This document shows, piece by piece, positions 23,543-31,367 of a DNA stretch of 40,831 bases. The stretch comes from Parabacteroides sp. (lineage in GTDB: Bacteria; Bacteroidota; Bacteroidia; Bacteroidales; Tannerellaceae). Numbering within the stretch: position 1 is the first letter of the stretch; every line of letters begins with the position of its first letter. A model generated the notes under the pieces. It was given only the letters and a program-made list of their open reading frames with translations. It was not told where the DNA came from and did no database searches. The stretch spans positions 1-40,831 of the forward strand of contig JAQVCX010000019.1 in NCBI GenBank assembly GCA_028689545.1, written 5' to 3'. The translations under genes and the position numbers were made by a program.

Positions 23543-24001
23543 TTACGCTAAACCCTCTCGCCTTTTATCCGACTCGATAAAGTCCGGAGTATTGGCGATC
23601 ATTCTTAATTGTGTAAGAGCTTGCTCTTTTCCTTTTGTATTGAGCTTGGAATAGATCTCGATCACTTCCGCCGTATCTGATCCGTAAGCCTTAGCGATTG
23701 GATTAGGATCCTTTTCACTAAATACCTTATAACTTGGATCCAACGACTTGAGTCTTAAGATCTGAGCCTCTTTCATCACATCATTGTAATTAAGACCGTA
23801 AAAATCACAAAGCACTTTTAAAAACTCAATCTTGATCGCGTGCTCTCCGGACTCATATCTTCTCAAGGAAGTGTCCGAGATCTTAACTCCTTTTTGCTTT
23901 AGCATATTAGAGACCTCTACGTTAGTAAGTTCTTTCTTTTCTCTCGCTCGTCGTAGGATCGATTCGATGATCCGATAGAGTTCTTTATCTTTTTCGCTCA
24001 T
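23543..24001 (-). CDS. CI-like repressor
   Basis: This 152-residue protein has an N-terminal HTH of the XRE/HTH_3 type (LTNVEVSNMLKQKGVKISDT followed by SLRRYESGEH, about 24-55) and a C-terminal helical part with no visible Ser/Lys autoprotease, so induction may not follow the LexA/RecA route. It is transcribed leftward from a promoter divergent to that of the Cro-like gene. AAGGAGA precedes the ATG. It should maintain lysogeny by binding sites in 24.03-24.15 kb. Confidence 0.87.
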   Translation of the reverse strand: MSEKDKELYRIIESILRRAREKKELTNVEVSNMLKQKGVKISDTSLRRYESGEHAIKIEFLKVLCDFYGLNYNDVMKEAQILRLKSLDPSYKVFSEKDPNPIAKAYGSDTAEVIEIYSKLNTKGKEQALTQLRMIANTPDFIESDKRREGLA

Positions 24002-24033
24002 AACTGAAAATCTCCTTTCGATGTCGTAACCCT

Positions 24034-24062
24034 ATTTTACGCCGTTTTTGGTCGATTTTCAA
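24034..24062 (-). promoter_or_regulatory. Repressor promoter (PRM-like)
   Basis: On the minus strand TTGAAA (24062-24057), 17 bp, TAAAAT (24039-24034). The spacer contains ATCGACCAAAAACGG, related to the CGACC-GGTCG palindromes, which suggests autoregulation. Confidence 0.75.
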
Positions 24063-24092
24063 TCATTTTTAAAAATATTTTTCAAAAATCGG

Positions 24093-24121
24093 TTGACATA
24101 CATTCATAAATGGTTTATCTT
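24093..24121 (+). promoter_or_regulatory. Early rightward promoter (PR-like)
   Basis: TTGACA, 17 bp, TATCTT on the plus strand. It is followed by a CGACGGAAAACGGTCG palindrome near +7 and by the Cro-like gene. This is the likely start of the early operon. Confidence 0.82.
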
Positions 24122-24127
24122 AGTCAT

Positions 24128-24148
24128 ATCGACGGAAAACGGTCGACG
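24128..24148 (+). promoter_or_regulatory. CGAC-GTCG palindrome, site 1
   Basis: TCGAC and GTCGA flank GGAAAACG just after the early promoter. Probable repressor or Cro operator. Related sites lie at 24407, 27212 and 33130. Confidence 0.65.
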
Positions 24149-24175
24149 CTAAATCTAGTACAAGGAGGTGTAACG

Positions 24176-24385
24176 ATGTTAGAAAAAATACAAGTTGTTG
24201 AGCCTATCACTCTTGAGGAGCTCCGAAAGCTGACCGGTTTGTCGGTTGCTGATTTTTCTAAGGAGATCGGGATCCCGGAGACAACTTATCGCCGGTACGA
24301 ACGAGAACCTAAGAAAATGGAAGTCGGAAAACTAATCGAGATTTCGGATAAGTTCGGAGTACCAATCGAAAAGATTAAAGTGTAG
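24176..24385 (+). CDS. Cro-like HTH regulator
   Basis: The 69-residue protein (MLEKIQVVEPITLEELRKLT) has an HTH at about 14-40 (LRKLTGLSVADFSKEIGIPE then TTYRRYEREP) and a C-terminal EISDKFGVPIEKIKV. It is the first gene rightward of the immunity promoters, the classic Cro location. I chose the ATG at 24176, seven bases after AAGGAGG, not the upstream ATG, which lies inside the promoter. Confidence 0.83.
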   Translation: MLEKIQVVEPITLEELRKLTGLSVADFSKEIGIPETTYRRYEREPKKMEVGKLIEISDKFGVPIEKIKV

Positions 24386-24406
24386 TACATATTTTTTTAT
24401 TTTACT

Positions 24407-24427
24407 ATCGACCGAAATCGGTCGTCG
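24407..24427 (+). promoter_or_regulatory. CGACC-GGTCG palindrome, site 2
   Basis: CGACCGAAATCGGTCG, preceded by ATTTTTTTATTTTAC and followed by TTAGGAGG, in the gap between the Cro-like gene and the next. A nearly identical block occurs at 27212. Confidence 0.65.
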
Positions 24428-24443
24428 TTAGGAGGTGGATCTA

Positions 24444-24740
24444 GTGCACATAGAGGATCAGTTAGAAGAACTACAAAAGACCGTCGATCAGCTCACGGAA
24501 AAGGTCGCTCACTTGGAGCAAGTCGCTAATGACAAATGGTTGTCCGTTAAAGAGCTCGCCGAGGTCATGGGAGTATCTACTAACACTATCTACATAAAAA
24601 TTAGATCCGGAGAGATATACGCAAGCCGTAAGCTCGGATCTCCGAAGATACCGATCTCTCAGTTTTACGAAACTAAGGAGCCGGAGAAAAAGAAGAAAGC
24701 TCCGGTCAAATCATTACAAGATCGAATTTTCAATACATAA
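24444..24740 (+). CDS. Excisionase-family DNA-binding protein
   Basis: About 98 residues: an N-terminal coiled coil (HIEDQLEELQKTVDQLTEKV) and then a winged-helix/MerR-like motif WLSVKELAEVMGVSTNTIYI-KIRSGEIYASRKLG (about 35-70). This HTH_17 type is used by excisionases and small regulators. I chose GTG at 24444, eight bases after AGGAGG; the GTG inside the binding site cannot serve. It may direct integrase toward excision or regulate early genes. Confidence 0.75.
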   Translation: MHIEDQLEELQKTVDQLTEKVAHLEQVANDKWLSVKELAEVMGVSTNTIYIKIRSGEIYASRKLGSPKIPISQFYETKEPEKKKKAPVKSLQDRIFNT

Positions 24741-24752
24741 GGAGGCTATCAA

Positions 24753-25094
24753 ATGGCAAAAGTAGAAAACGTCGTAATCAGCGAAAAGGAATTTAAAGCA
24801 AAATTTGAGAAAGCATTACTCAATAACCCAACAACTCACACGATCCTCAGTAAGGAAAGTAATATCGGTTTTATGACTCGCCTCGTAACTGACGCTCTTA
24901 AAACTGATTTAGTAGAAAGTATTTTCGGAGAAAGTGATCCGGTCGCTGAGACAAGTTCCTCAGACGATGAAAGCACCGGCGAGACCGTTTCAGAGTCCAC
25001 GGAGGACAGTACAGAGAACGAACCTAACGAAGAACCCGCCGAAAGCGAAAGCGACGCTAACGACGGCTTAGACGATCTCGACGAGTTGGATTAA
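24753..25094 (+). CDS. Acidic-tailed hypothetical protein
   Basis: 113 residues. The N-terminal half (MAKVENVVISEKEFKAKFEK to LVESIFGES) is folded-looking; the second half is low-complexity Ser/Glu/Asp ending GLDDLDELD. This end resembles the acidic tip of the SSB-like protein at 33188 (DDELDDLD). Such tips recruit replication partners, so a role near the replication fork is possible. No family is recognised. AAGGAGG precedes the ATG. Confidence 0.7.
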   Translation: MAKVENVVISEKEFKAKFEKALLNNPTTHTILSKESNIGFMTRLVTDALKTDLVESIFGESDPVAETSSSDDESTGETVSESTEDSTENEPNEEPAESESDANDGLDDLDELD

Positions 25095-25104
25095 GGAGGA
25101 TCTT

Positions 25105-25206
25105 ATGGCTAATTTCTTTATAGGAGTTTTGTCTACGATCTCACTCGAGGCGATCATTATCGTAATATGTGCGGTCGTGTCAATTCGTAAGGACAAGAAA
25201 AAATGA
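25105..25206 (+). CDS. Single-span membrane microprotein (33 aa)
   Basis: The frame MANFFIGVLSTISLEAIIIV continues ICAVVSIRKDKKK: one membrane helix and a basic cytoplasmic tail. AAGGAGG lies seven bases before the ATG. The stop overlaps the helicase start (ATGA). Function unknown; size and topology resemble regulators of membrane complexes or small toxins. Confidence 0.6.
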   Translation: MANFFIGVLSTISLEAIIIVICAVVSIRKDKKK

Positions 25207-26588
25207 TAAAAATGTTTAGACACCAACGCGTCGCTCTATCTCGTATGAGAGTTTACGACGGTTACGCTCTCTTTATGGAGCAAGGTACGAGCAAGACTTA
25301 CCCGGCATTATGCCGGATCTTAGATCTCCTTAAGTCGGGATCAATCGAGGACGCTCTTATCGTTGGGACTAAAACGTGTTTAGGAGCTTGGGAAAGAGAT
25401 CTCGCCTTTTTCGATCCGGCGGATCAAGATCTCCTCAAAGAAAAGATCAGCCTCATAAATTACGACAAGGTTTGGAGGAAAGATAAAGCCTCTCCTTATT
25501 ATAAGAAGTGGGGAGCGATCATTTTAGACGAGTCTCATAATATTAAGAATCGGACAACCAATCGAGCTAAGTTCCTCTTACGGATCGGGTGCGAGGCTAA
25601 GTATCACTACATACTTACCGGTACTCCAATCGGTAACGGATCCCTCGAGGACATCTACTCTCAATTTTGTTTTTTGGATCCTTACATGGATCGAGGAAAT
25701 ATCTACTCGAATATTTTTAAGAGGGAATGGGAGGAGAGATCGGAAGATCCGGAGATTAAGTTTAAGGGATCCTATCGAGAGTTTCTCGATCGCTATTGTT
25801 TATTGGATATGTATTATAATCCGTGCTCTTACAAGCGAGTCGCTGAGCTCCAAGACATTGTAGATAAATACTCATACAGAGTTAAAAAGATCGAGTGTTT
25901 AGATCTGCCGGACAAATTACCGGACGAGCTTTATCACTTGGATTTAATACCGAAAGCGAAACCTTATTATAAGGAGCTTGTTACATATAACACTATCGAA
26001 AGTTTGGAGATCCTAGCGGAAAATCCTCTAGTCCTCCGGACAAAGCTACGACAACTCGCCTCCGGATATTTTACCGATAACGACGGAAAGATCCACGAGG
26101 TAGGTAGTGAAAAGATCAAAGCCTTAGAGGAGTTCCTCGACGGTTACGACGACAAGCTCGTGATCTTCGCTCAGTACACACACTCGATCGACGCAATATC
26201 GAAACTATTAATCAAAAGAAAAGTTAAATTTGTAACGTTGGACGGTAGGCAGAAAGATAAGAACATTTGGAAAAAGTTTCAAGAGGACGATAAGATCCGG
26301 ATCATCGTATGTCAATACGAGTCGGCTAACGCCGGTATCGATCTATACGCCTCCTCAACGATCCTTTATTTTGAACCTACCGACCGGAGTATGACTCTCG
26401 AGCAATCGAGGGATCGAATACATCGAACCGGACAAAAGAAACCATGTAGTTATATTCACTTTATTACTAAAGGGACGGTAGAGGTTGCGATCTATAAAGC
26501 CTTAAGTAATTATCAAGACTTTAACGAAAAGCTCTTTACTGAATATATGGATTTTTACCAACGCAAATATGACACGACTAGGAGGTAA
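25203..26588 (+). CDS. SNF2-type DEAD/DEAH helicase
   Basis: 461 residues of an SF2 ATPase. Motif I is MEQGTSKTYPA (about 27-37), motif II LDESHN (about 114), motif III LTGTPIGNG (about 143), and the second RecA domain has ANAGIDLYASS (about 378) and QSRDRIHRTGQ (motif VI, about 403). It lacks chromatin-type accessory domains and has the size of phage SNF2-like proteins found with replication genes. It probably translocates on or remodels DNA during replication or recombination. It begins on the ATGA overlap with the microprotein. Confidence 0.9.
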   Translation: MIKMFRHQRVALSRMRVYDGYALFMEQGTSKTYPALCRILDLLKSGSIEDALIVGTKTCLGAWERDLAFFDPADQDLLKEKISLINYDKVWRKDKASPYYKKWGAIILDESHNIKNRTTNRAKFLLRIGCEAKYHYILTGTPIGNGSLEDIYSQFCFLDPYMDRGNIYSNIFKREWEERSEDPEIKFKGSYREFLDRYCLLDMYYNPCSYKRVAELQDIVDKYSYRVKKIECLDLPDKLPDELYHLDLIPKAKPYYKELVTYNTIESLEILAENPLVLRTKLRQLASGYFTDNDGKIHEVGSEKIKALEEFLDGYDDKLVIFAQYTHSIDAISKLLIKRKVKFVTLDGRQKDKNIWKKFQEDDKIRIIVCQYESANAGIDLYASSTILYFEPTDRSMTLEQSRDRIHRTGQKKPCSYIHFITKGTVEVAIYKALSNYQDFNEKLFTEYMDFYQRKYDTTRR

Positions 26589-26592
26589 TCCA

Positions 26593-27195
26593 ATGAGACG
26601 TAAATACACCGTCCGAGACAATGTTATATCGTTCGCTATCGGTTGCGTGATCGCTATTCCAATTTGTTGTTATGCTTGGAGATCATGGCATAATACCGAG
26701 CCGATCAAGGAAGAAAAAAAAGACGAGACTACTTATATTAGTGTTTCCGATCTTAATCTACCAACCGCCGGAGTAGCTAGGATCCTCGAGGGGTTAGACA
26801 TCGAGTCCGGATATATCGAGCAGACTACCGGGGACGATCTGACAGAGGAGGCATATTACGACGAGCTAGATCTATTAGCTACTTGTGTAATGGCTGAGGC
26901 GGGTAATCAAGATCTTATGGGTAAGCGAATGGTCGTAGACGTTATTTTAAATCGGGTAGACGATCCGGATTTCCCGGACACTATTACCGGAGTCATAACT
27001 CAGAAATACCATTTTAGTAGCTATTGGGACGGAGCCATGGATCGAGCAGATCCTAACGAGGAATGTTTCCAAGCTATCACAATGGAGCTCGAGGAGAGAT
27101 CCTATCCGAGTATTTTATATTTTACCGCCGGAGAGTTTGGAGACTACGGCACGCCTTGGAAACAATACGGCGATCATTATTTTTGTACCAAATAA
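26593..27195 (+). CDS. Membrane-anchored cell wall hydrolase (SleB-like)
   Basis: The 200-residue product has one N-terminal membrane segment (VISFAIGCVIAIPICCYAW, about 11-29), a linker, and a C-terminal hydrolase domain with DLLATCVMAEAGNQDLMGKR (catalytic Glu region, about 98-117), VVDVILNRVDDPDFP and QKYHFSSYW. This matches the cell wall hydrolase family of SleB/CwlJ. The ATG at 26593 follows AGGAGG by eight bases. An early-operon lytic enzyme facing the outside is unusual; it might act in superinfection control, wall remodelling or lysis timing. Confidence 0.8.
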   Translation: MRRKYTVRDNVISFAIGCVIAIPICCYAWRSWHNTEPIKEEKKDETTYISVSDLNLPTAGVARILEGLDIESGYIEQTTGDDLTEEAYYDELDLLATCVMAEAGNQDLMGKRMVVDVILNRVDDPDFPDTITGVITQKYHFSSYWDGAMDRADPNEECFQAITMELEERSYPSILYFTAGEFGDYGTPWKQYGDHYFCTK

Positions 27196-27211
27196 ATTTT
27201 TTTATTTTATC

Positions 27212-27232
27212 ATCGACCGGAATAGGTCGACA
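27212..27232 (+). promoter_or_regulatory. CGACC-GGTCG palindrome, site 3
   Basis: TCGACCGGAATAGGTCGA preceded by ATTTTTTTATTTTAT, in the gap before the gene at 27245. The preceding T-rich block is the same as at site 2. Confidence 0.65.
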
Positions 27233-27244
27233 AAGGAGGAAATC

Positions 27245-27658
27245 ATGAATAATGTTTCTATTAAAGGTTTACAAGGAACGGTAGACCGAAACGTAAAACT
27301 ACAAAACGGCTCGCTAGTATTACATTATTGCAACGGACTTGTTATCGATAGTTTCATTGTTACATCATATCGAAACCCAAATAGTTATAAAAACAAATCT
27401 ATCTTTAAAGAATTTACAACGAGCTATTGTTCACTCATAAGTTTAGACACCGGAAAAATTGCATTTGAGGAGCCTAGCTCTCGAACTACTACCGAAAAAA
27501 GAGTTTTAAATCACTTATTACGAGCCGGCTATAAAAATTATAATGACGAGTGGGAAACTGATATGTCGAAATTATCCGGTCATTCTATAAAAGTTTTCAA
27601 CGGAGGTAATTATTCGATCGAATTGTCATTAGGAGAGGAGCAAAATTTTGGCAAGTAG
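27245..27658 (+). CDS. Hypothetical protein (137 aa)
   Basis: Beta-rich protein (MNNVSIKGLQGTVDRNVKLQ, then IAFEEPSSRTTTEKRVLNHL, ending GNYSIELSLGEEQNFGK). The ATG at 27245 follows AAAGGAGG. The gene is more AT-rich than its neighbours and lies directly after dispersed site 3, so it may be a recent acquisition with its own control. No family is recognised. Confidence 0.72.
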   Translation: MNNVSIKGLQGTVDRNVKLQNGSLVLHYCNGLVIDSFIVTSYRNPNSYKNKSIFKEFTTSYCSLISLDTGKIAFEEPSSRTTTEKRVLNHLLRAGYKNYNDEWETDMSKLSGHSIKVFNGGNYSIELSLGEEQNFGK

Positions 27659-28097
27659 AAATTTATTAGCTATGAGTCAGAGTAAAGACTTTAAGAAATG
27701 GCTCCTCCGGGACGGTTGGATCTTAGAGAAACCGATTGGTACTTGGGAAAGGATCAGAGCTCGAAAAGGAAAAAGGATCTTCATAGCTTATCAAAGATCC
27801 GGAGCTAAGACTCATTATAGTACAAGCGATAAGGACGCCGGCGTGGTTCATGCTTATTTAAAATTTAAGCGTCTATGGGATCTTAATCCTTGCTTAGCGA
27901 TTAACTGCGGTTGTTATGACTCTGATATGGGTTGTACTATGCCGAGCATTGATAAGAGTTACGCTTGTTCTCTTGAGCCGGAGCTAACCGAGGAGGACTT
28001 TATGACAGAGGACGAGCTTAAGGAAAGGAGGCGGGATCATGCCGACAACAAAAGAGCTTTACGGACGAGAGGGGACAATAGAGATCCGAGGGATTAA
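27648..28097 (+). CDS. Hypothetical Cys-containing protein (149 aa)
   Basis: Starts with TTG (MASRNLLAMSQSKDFKKWLL) after AGGAGAGG and overlaps the preceding gene by 11 bases. The middle part WERIRARKGKRIFIAYQRSG is basic. NPCLAINCGCYDSDMGCTMP has four cysteines that could bind a metal. The C-terminus is charged and overlaps the next gene by 59 bases. Function unknown. Confidence 0.65.
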   Translation: MASRNLLAMSQSKDFKKWLLRDGWILEKPIGTWERIRARKGKRIFIAYQRSGAKTHYSTSDKDAGVVHAYLKFKRLWDLNPCLAINCGCYDSDMGCTMPSIDKSYACSLEPELTEEDFMTEDELKERRRDHADNKRALRTRGDNRDPRD

Positions 28098-28264
28098 GTT
28101 CTCTCCGAAAATGAGGCACGAGGCTAAATGTGATAGTTGCTCGAAAGAGTTTACCGAGGAGGAGTTTTTTCTCCGGAAAGTTTCACTACTCCAAGACCAA
28201 GAGATCGACCGAGGTTTATCTTTGCCCGGCGTGTTTTGAGAGGTATTACGGAGGATCGAGCTAA
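28039..28264 (+). pseudogene. Zinc-ribbon protein with a +1 frameshift
   Basis: From the ATG at 28039 (AAGGAGG upstream) the frame encodes MPTTKELYGREGTIEIRGIK and a first knuckle CDSC, then stops at 28239 without a partner. Moving +1 within TTTTTT (28165-28170) gives RSTEVYLCPACFERYYGGSS, which supplies the second CPAC knuckle and ends in a TAA that overlaps the polymerase ATG by one base. The intact protein would be ~74 residues with a CxxC...CxxC zinc ribbon. The break may be a real mutation, a homopolymer error, or a programmed shift. Confidence 0.7.
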
Positions 28265-30864
28265 TGAAAATATGGATCTACGATATAGAGGTTTTCGCCC
28301 ATGATTGGATCGTGGACGTACTCGATACCGATAACCTAAGACATACGACCTTTCACAATAATAATTATCAGCTTAAGACGTTCTTAGCCGAGCACCGGGA
28401 GGATTGTTTCGGAGGATTTAATAATAAGCATTACGATGATTGGATTGTGCAAAGCATGATAACCGGAGCGGATAACGACATCGTGAAACAACATAACGAT
28501 TTTATTATCTCCGGCGGTAACGGTTGGGAGTTTCCTTTTATATCGTTTCAGAAAAAAGCCTTTAATAGTTTTGATCTAAGGGACGACATACCGGACAAAG
28601 GTCTCAGTTTAAAAGCGATAGAGGGAAATCTACACCTCCCGATCGTGGAGAGCTCGATCCCTTTCGATTATCCGGAGCCACTTAACGAGGATCAGCTAGC
28701 CGAGGTTATTAGATATTGTAAATACGACGTTGAGTCAACTTACGCTCTGTATCAAGCTCGAGCGGATTATATTAAGTCTAAGCGTACCGTAGCAAAGCTA
28801 AAGGGTATGTCCGAGGCTGAGGGATTGAAGTTAACCAACGCCAAACTATCCGCCGTGTATTTGGACGCCGAAAAGGTGGAGCGAAACGACGAGAGAGATT
28901 ATATATTCCCGGATAATATCAATTATGATCTAATGCCGAAAGAGATCCTCGATTTCTTTAAGCAGATCTACGATAAGTCGATCCCGGACGAAAAGCTCTT
29001 TAAGACTAAGCTCAATATCACTTTAGGAGGTTGCCCTTGTACTTACGCTTGGGGAGGTGTTCACGGAGCGATCCCTAACGCGATCGTCGAGTCTACTCCG
29101 GAGGAGGATATGGATAACGACGATGCCGCGAGCCTTTATCCAAACTCAATGCTTAACTTCGGATATGTTTCTCGAAACTGTAAAGATCCGGGAGCGTATG
29201 GGACTCTCGTAGGTACACGACTCAAGGCTAAGAAAGCCGGGGACAAAGATACCGCCGGAGCTCTTAAACTCGTAATCAATACCACTTACGGAGCTATGTT
29301 AAATCAGTATAACGAGCTCTCGGATCCATGGGCGGGACGATCGGTTTGTATAACAAATCAATTAGCTATGACGGATCTAGCTTGTAAGCTGATCCACGAG
29401 ATCCCGGGATTTAGGATCATAAATTTTAATACAGACGGTATCATGTACGGCTTGCCTCCGAAATATCGGGCAAAGCGTGACGAGATAATGAACGAATGGC
29501 AGAAACGAACCGGACTCACTCTCGAGCGAGATCACGTCGCTAAGATCATTCAAAAAGACGTAAACAATTATATAGAGCTCCAACCGGACGGCAAGGTCAA
29601 AGTCAAGGGCGGTTATGTTAAATACATGGACGAGAAAGATTTTAGAGACAATCAATTTAAGACAAACTCCCTTAAGATCTGTCATAGAGCACTCGTAAAT
29701 TATTTTACGAGAGGAGTTCTCCCGGAGGTAACGATTAACGGTTGCTCGAACATCTTCGAGTTTCAAATGATCGCAAAGACCGGATCCACTTACTCCGGAT
29801 CCTATCACGAGATCGACGGCGAAAAGGTGGACGTCCAAAACGTTAACCGGTGCTACGCCTCCAAGGATCCGAAACATGGAACTATTAAAAAGATAAAGAA
29901 AGCCGGAGCCGATAAAGTCGGATCACTTCCCGATCATGTAATCATCGACAACGAAAATAAGCTCTCAATATCTGACATCGATTTACAATTTTATATTGAT
30001 CTTTCATACGAGCGTATAGCCGATTATATCGAGCCTAAGCTCAGTAAAAAGATAAAAGCCGAAAAGAAAAAGGGTATCAAAACCACCCTAGAAAAATTTA
30101 AGGAGGATTTAAAAATGGCTAATGCAACAAACAAAAACATTTATCAGAAGTTGATCGAGGCTCGTAAGATGTTCTTAAGCTCCGACGTAAAAAAGAGCGG
30201 TAAGAATATGTACGCAAAATTTAAGTATTTCGAGCTCGAGGATTTGGTTCCGATCAAGGTCAAGATCTGCGAGGAGCTTAATATCGTGGACGTGGTTTCT
30301 TTCGATAAGGAGACCGCTACGCTTACCTTAATTAATGCCGAGAACCCAAGCGAGACCGTAACCTTTAGTATGCCGGTCGTAGACATCGAAACCGCTACCG
30401 ATCTTTTACATGGGATCCAAGCTCTCGGAGGTGTCGCTACATACTTACGTCGTTATCTCTTTATGATCTTCTTAGATGTCGTAGAGGCTGACGTAATCGA
30501 CGGAGAGACCGGATCAGAGGGCGACGATAAGAAAGACGACGGCAAGTCCGGAAAAGCCGGAAAGCCTATCGGATCCTCCGGAGGATCAAAGAAACCGGCG
30601 ACTACTGAGGAAAGAGCAGAGGCTACAAAAGATCTTACCGCCGTAGACGACGAGGCTACCGAAGTCGAGATCAAAGCCGTTAAAGCCGGTCTTAAGAAAC
30701 TGAGAAATAGATACTACGTCAATAAAGAGATCACTAACGAGGAGCTCTATAACAAATATGAGCCTTACGTTAAGGAGGTCTTAGCAAAGACTAAATCCGG
30801 TATCACAAAGAAAGACGCCGAAAATCTCTTAATCGAGATCGGCGACAAAATCGAGGAGGTATAA
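28264..30864 (+). CDS. DNA polymerase (family B-like) fused in frame to ERF protein
   Basis: The 866-residue frame starts with a DnaQ-like exonuclease (YDIEVFAHDWIV with DxE, about 5-16; later YCKYDVEST, about 155). The polymerase part has motif A DNDDAASLYPNSML (about 283), motif B KLVINTTYGAM (about 337), and motif C NFNTDGIMY (about 388), as in phage B-type enzymes. At codon 618 it runs without a stop into an ERF annealing protein that has its own ribosome binding site. So both an 866-residue fusion and free ERF can be made. Polymerases of this group normally end near 620-700, so stop loss is likely. A one-base error in the A-rich 30050-30100 stretch could also explain it. Confidence 0.85.
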   Translation: MKIWIYDIEVFAHDWIVDVLDTDNLRHTTFHNNNYQLKTFLAEHREDCFGGFNNKHYDDWIVQSMITGADNDIVKQHNDFIISGGNGWEFPFISFQKKAFNSFDLRDDIPDKGLSLKAIEGNLHLPIVESSIPFDYPEPLNEDQLAEVIRYCKYDVESTYALYQARADYIKSKRTVAKLKGMSEAEGLKLTNAKLSAVYLDAEKVERNDERDYIFPDNINYDLMPKEILDFFKQIYDKSIPDEKLFKTKLNITLGGCPCTYAWGGVHGAIPNAIVESTPEEDMDNDDAASLYPNSMLNFGYVSRNCKDPGAYGTLVGTRLKAKKAGDKDTAGALKLVINTTYGAMLNQYNELSDPWAGRSVCITNQLAMTDLACKLIHEIPGFRIINFNTDGIMYGLPPKYRAKRDEIMNEWQKRTGLTLERDHVAKIIQKDVNNYIELQPDGKVKVKGGYVKYMDEKDFRDNQFKTNSLKICHRALVNYFTRGVLPEVTINGCSNIFEFQMIAKTGSTYSGSYHEIDGEKVDVQNVNRCYASKDPKHGTIKKIKKAGADKVGSLPDHVIIDNENKLSISDIDLQFYIDLSYERIADYIEPKLSKKIKAEKKKGIKTTLEKFKEDLKMANATNKNIYQKLIEARKMFLSSDVKKSGKNMYAKFKYFELEDLVPIKVKICEELNIVDVVSFDKETATLTLINAENPSETVTFSMPVVDIETATDLLHGIQALGGVATYLRRYLFMIFLDVVEADVIDGETGSEGDDKKDDGKSGKAGKPIGSSGGSKKPATTEERAEATKDLTAVDDEATEVEIKAVKAGLKKLRNRYYVNKEITNEELYNKYEPYVKEVLAKTKSGITKKDAENLLIEIGDKIEEV
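30115..30864 (+). CDS. ERF-family single-strand annealing protein
   Basis: Starting at the internal ATG 30115, eight bases after AAGGAGG, this 249-residue product begins MANATNKNIYQKLIEARKMF. It carries KSGKNMYAKFKYFELEDLVP and a later IQALGGVATYLRRYLFMIFL with the Y-RRY motif of ERF proteins, which anneal complementary single strands during phage recombination. A Gly/Ser/Lys linker and a helical C-terminal domain (about 170-249) follow. It shares a frame with the polymerase. The YqaJ exonuclease downstream is its natural partner. Confidence 0.85.
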   Translation: MANATNKNIYQKLIEARKMFLSSDVKKSGKNMYAKFKYFELEDLVPIKVKICEELNIVDVVSFDKETATLTLINAENPSETVTFSMPVVDIETATDLLHGIQALGGVATYLRRYLFMIFLDVVEADVIDGETGSEGDDKKDDGKSGKAGKPIGSSGGSKKPATTEERAEATKDLTAVDDEATEVEIKAVKAGLKKLRNRYYVNKEITNEELYNKYEPYVKEVLAKTKSGITKKDAENLLIEIGDKIEEV

Positions 30865-30867
30865 ATT

Positions 30868-31365
30868 ATGTCACGAGATCCAGTGGAGGCGATTACTTAT
30901 CGAACTTGTATGGAGGGAATGAGGAGCGATAATAAACTAACCGATAGTGGAGTTTTATATTTGCCTAGACAAGGTGCTATGTTTCCTCTTACGATCGATT
31001 TTGTTAAACGCATGAAAGATGAACCGATAGTAATTCAAGCGATACAAGCGGATAAAGAATATGTCCCAATCATTATAAACGAGTTTGAAAATGCAATGAG
31101 ACGACGCTTAAGAGTACATCAGATACCCGAATTTAGATTTGAGGATCCTAATAAATTTGAGATTGAAAACGTGATTTTTAATAATCCGGCTACAATCGTG
31201 ATTTGGAAAGACGGATCTAAGACGGTCGTCAAGTGTCAGCCGGGAGAAGTTTTCTCCAAAGAAACCGGTCTCGCTATGGCAATCTCAAAACGAGCTTACG
31301 GAAATACCGGAAACTATAACGAGATCTTTAAAAAGTGGGTTCCAATGAATAAAGAGGAGGCTTAA
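30868..31365 (+). CDS. Phage protein of unknown function (165 aa)
   Basis: The C-terminal half (KFEIENVIFNNPATIVIWKD, then CQPGEVFSKETGLAMAISKR and GNTGNYNEIFKKWVP) is a block I know as common in Clostridia phage proteins with no established role. The N-terminal half (MSRDPVEAITYRTCMEGMRS) looks different. AGGAGG precedes the ATG; the gene starts 3 bases after the ERF stop, within the recombination cluster. Confidence 0.75.
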   Translation: MSRDPVEAITYRTCMEGMRSDNKLTDSGVLYLPRQGAMFPLTIDFVKRMKDEPIVIQAIQADKEYVPIIINEFENAMRRRLRVHQIPEFRFEDPNKFEIENVIFNNPATIVIWKDGSKTVVKCQPGEVFSKETGLAMAISKRAYGNTGNYNEIFKKWVPMNKEEA

Positions 31366-31367
31366 TC

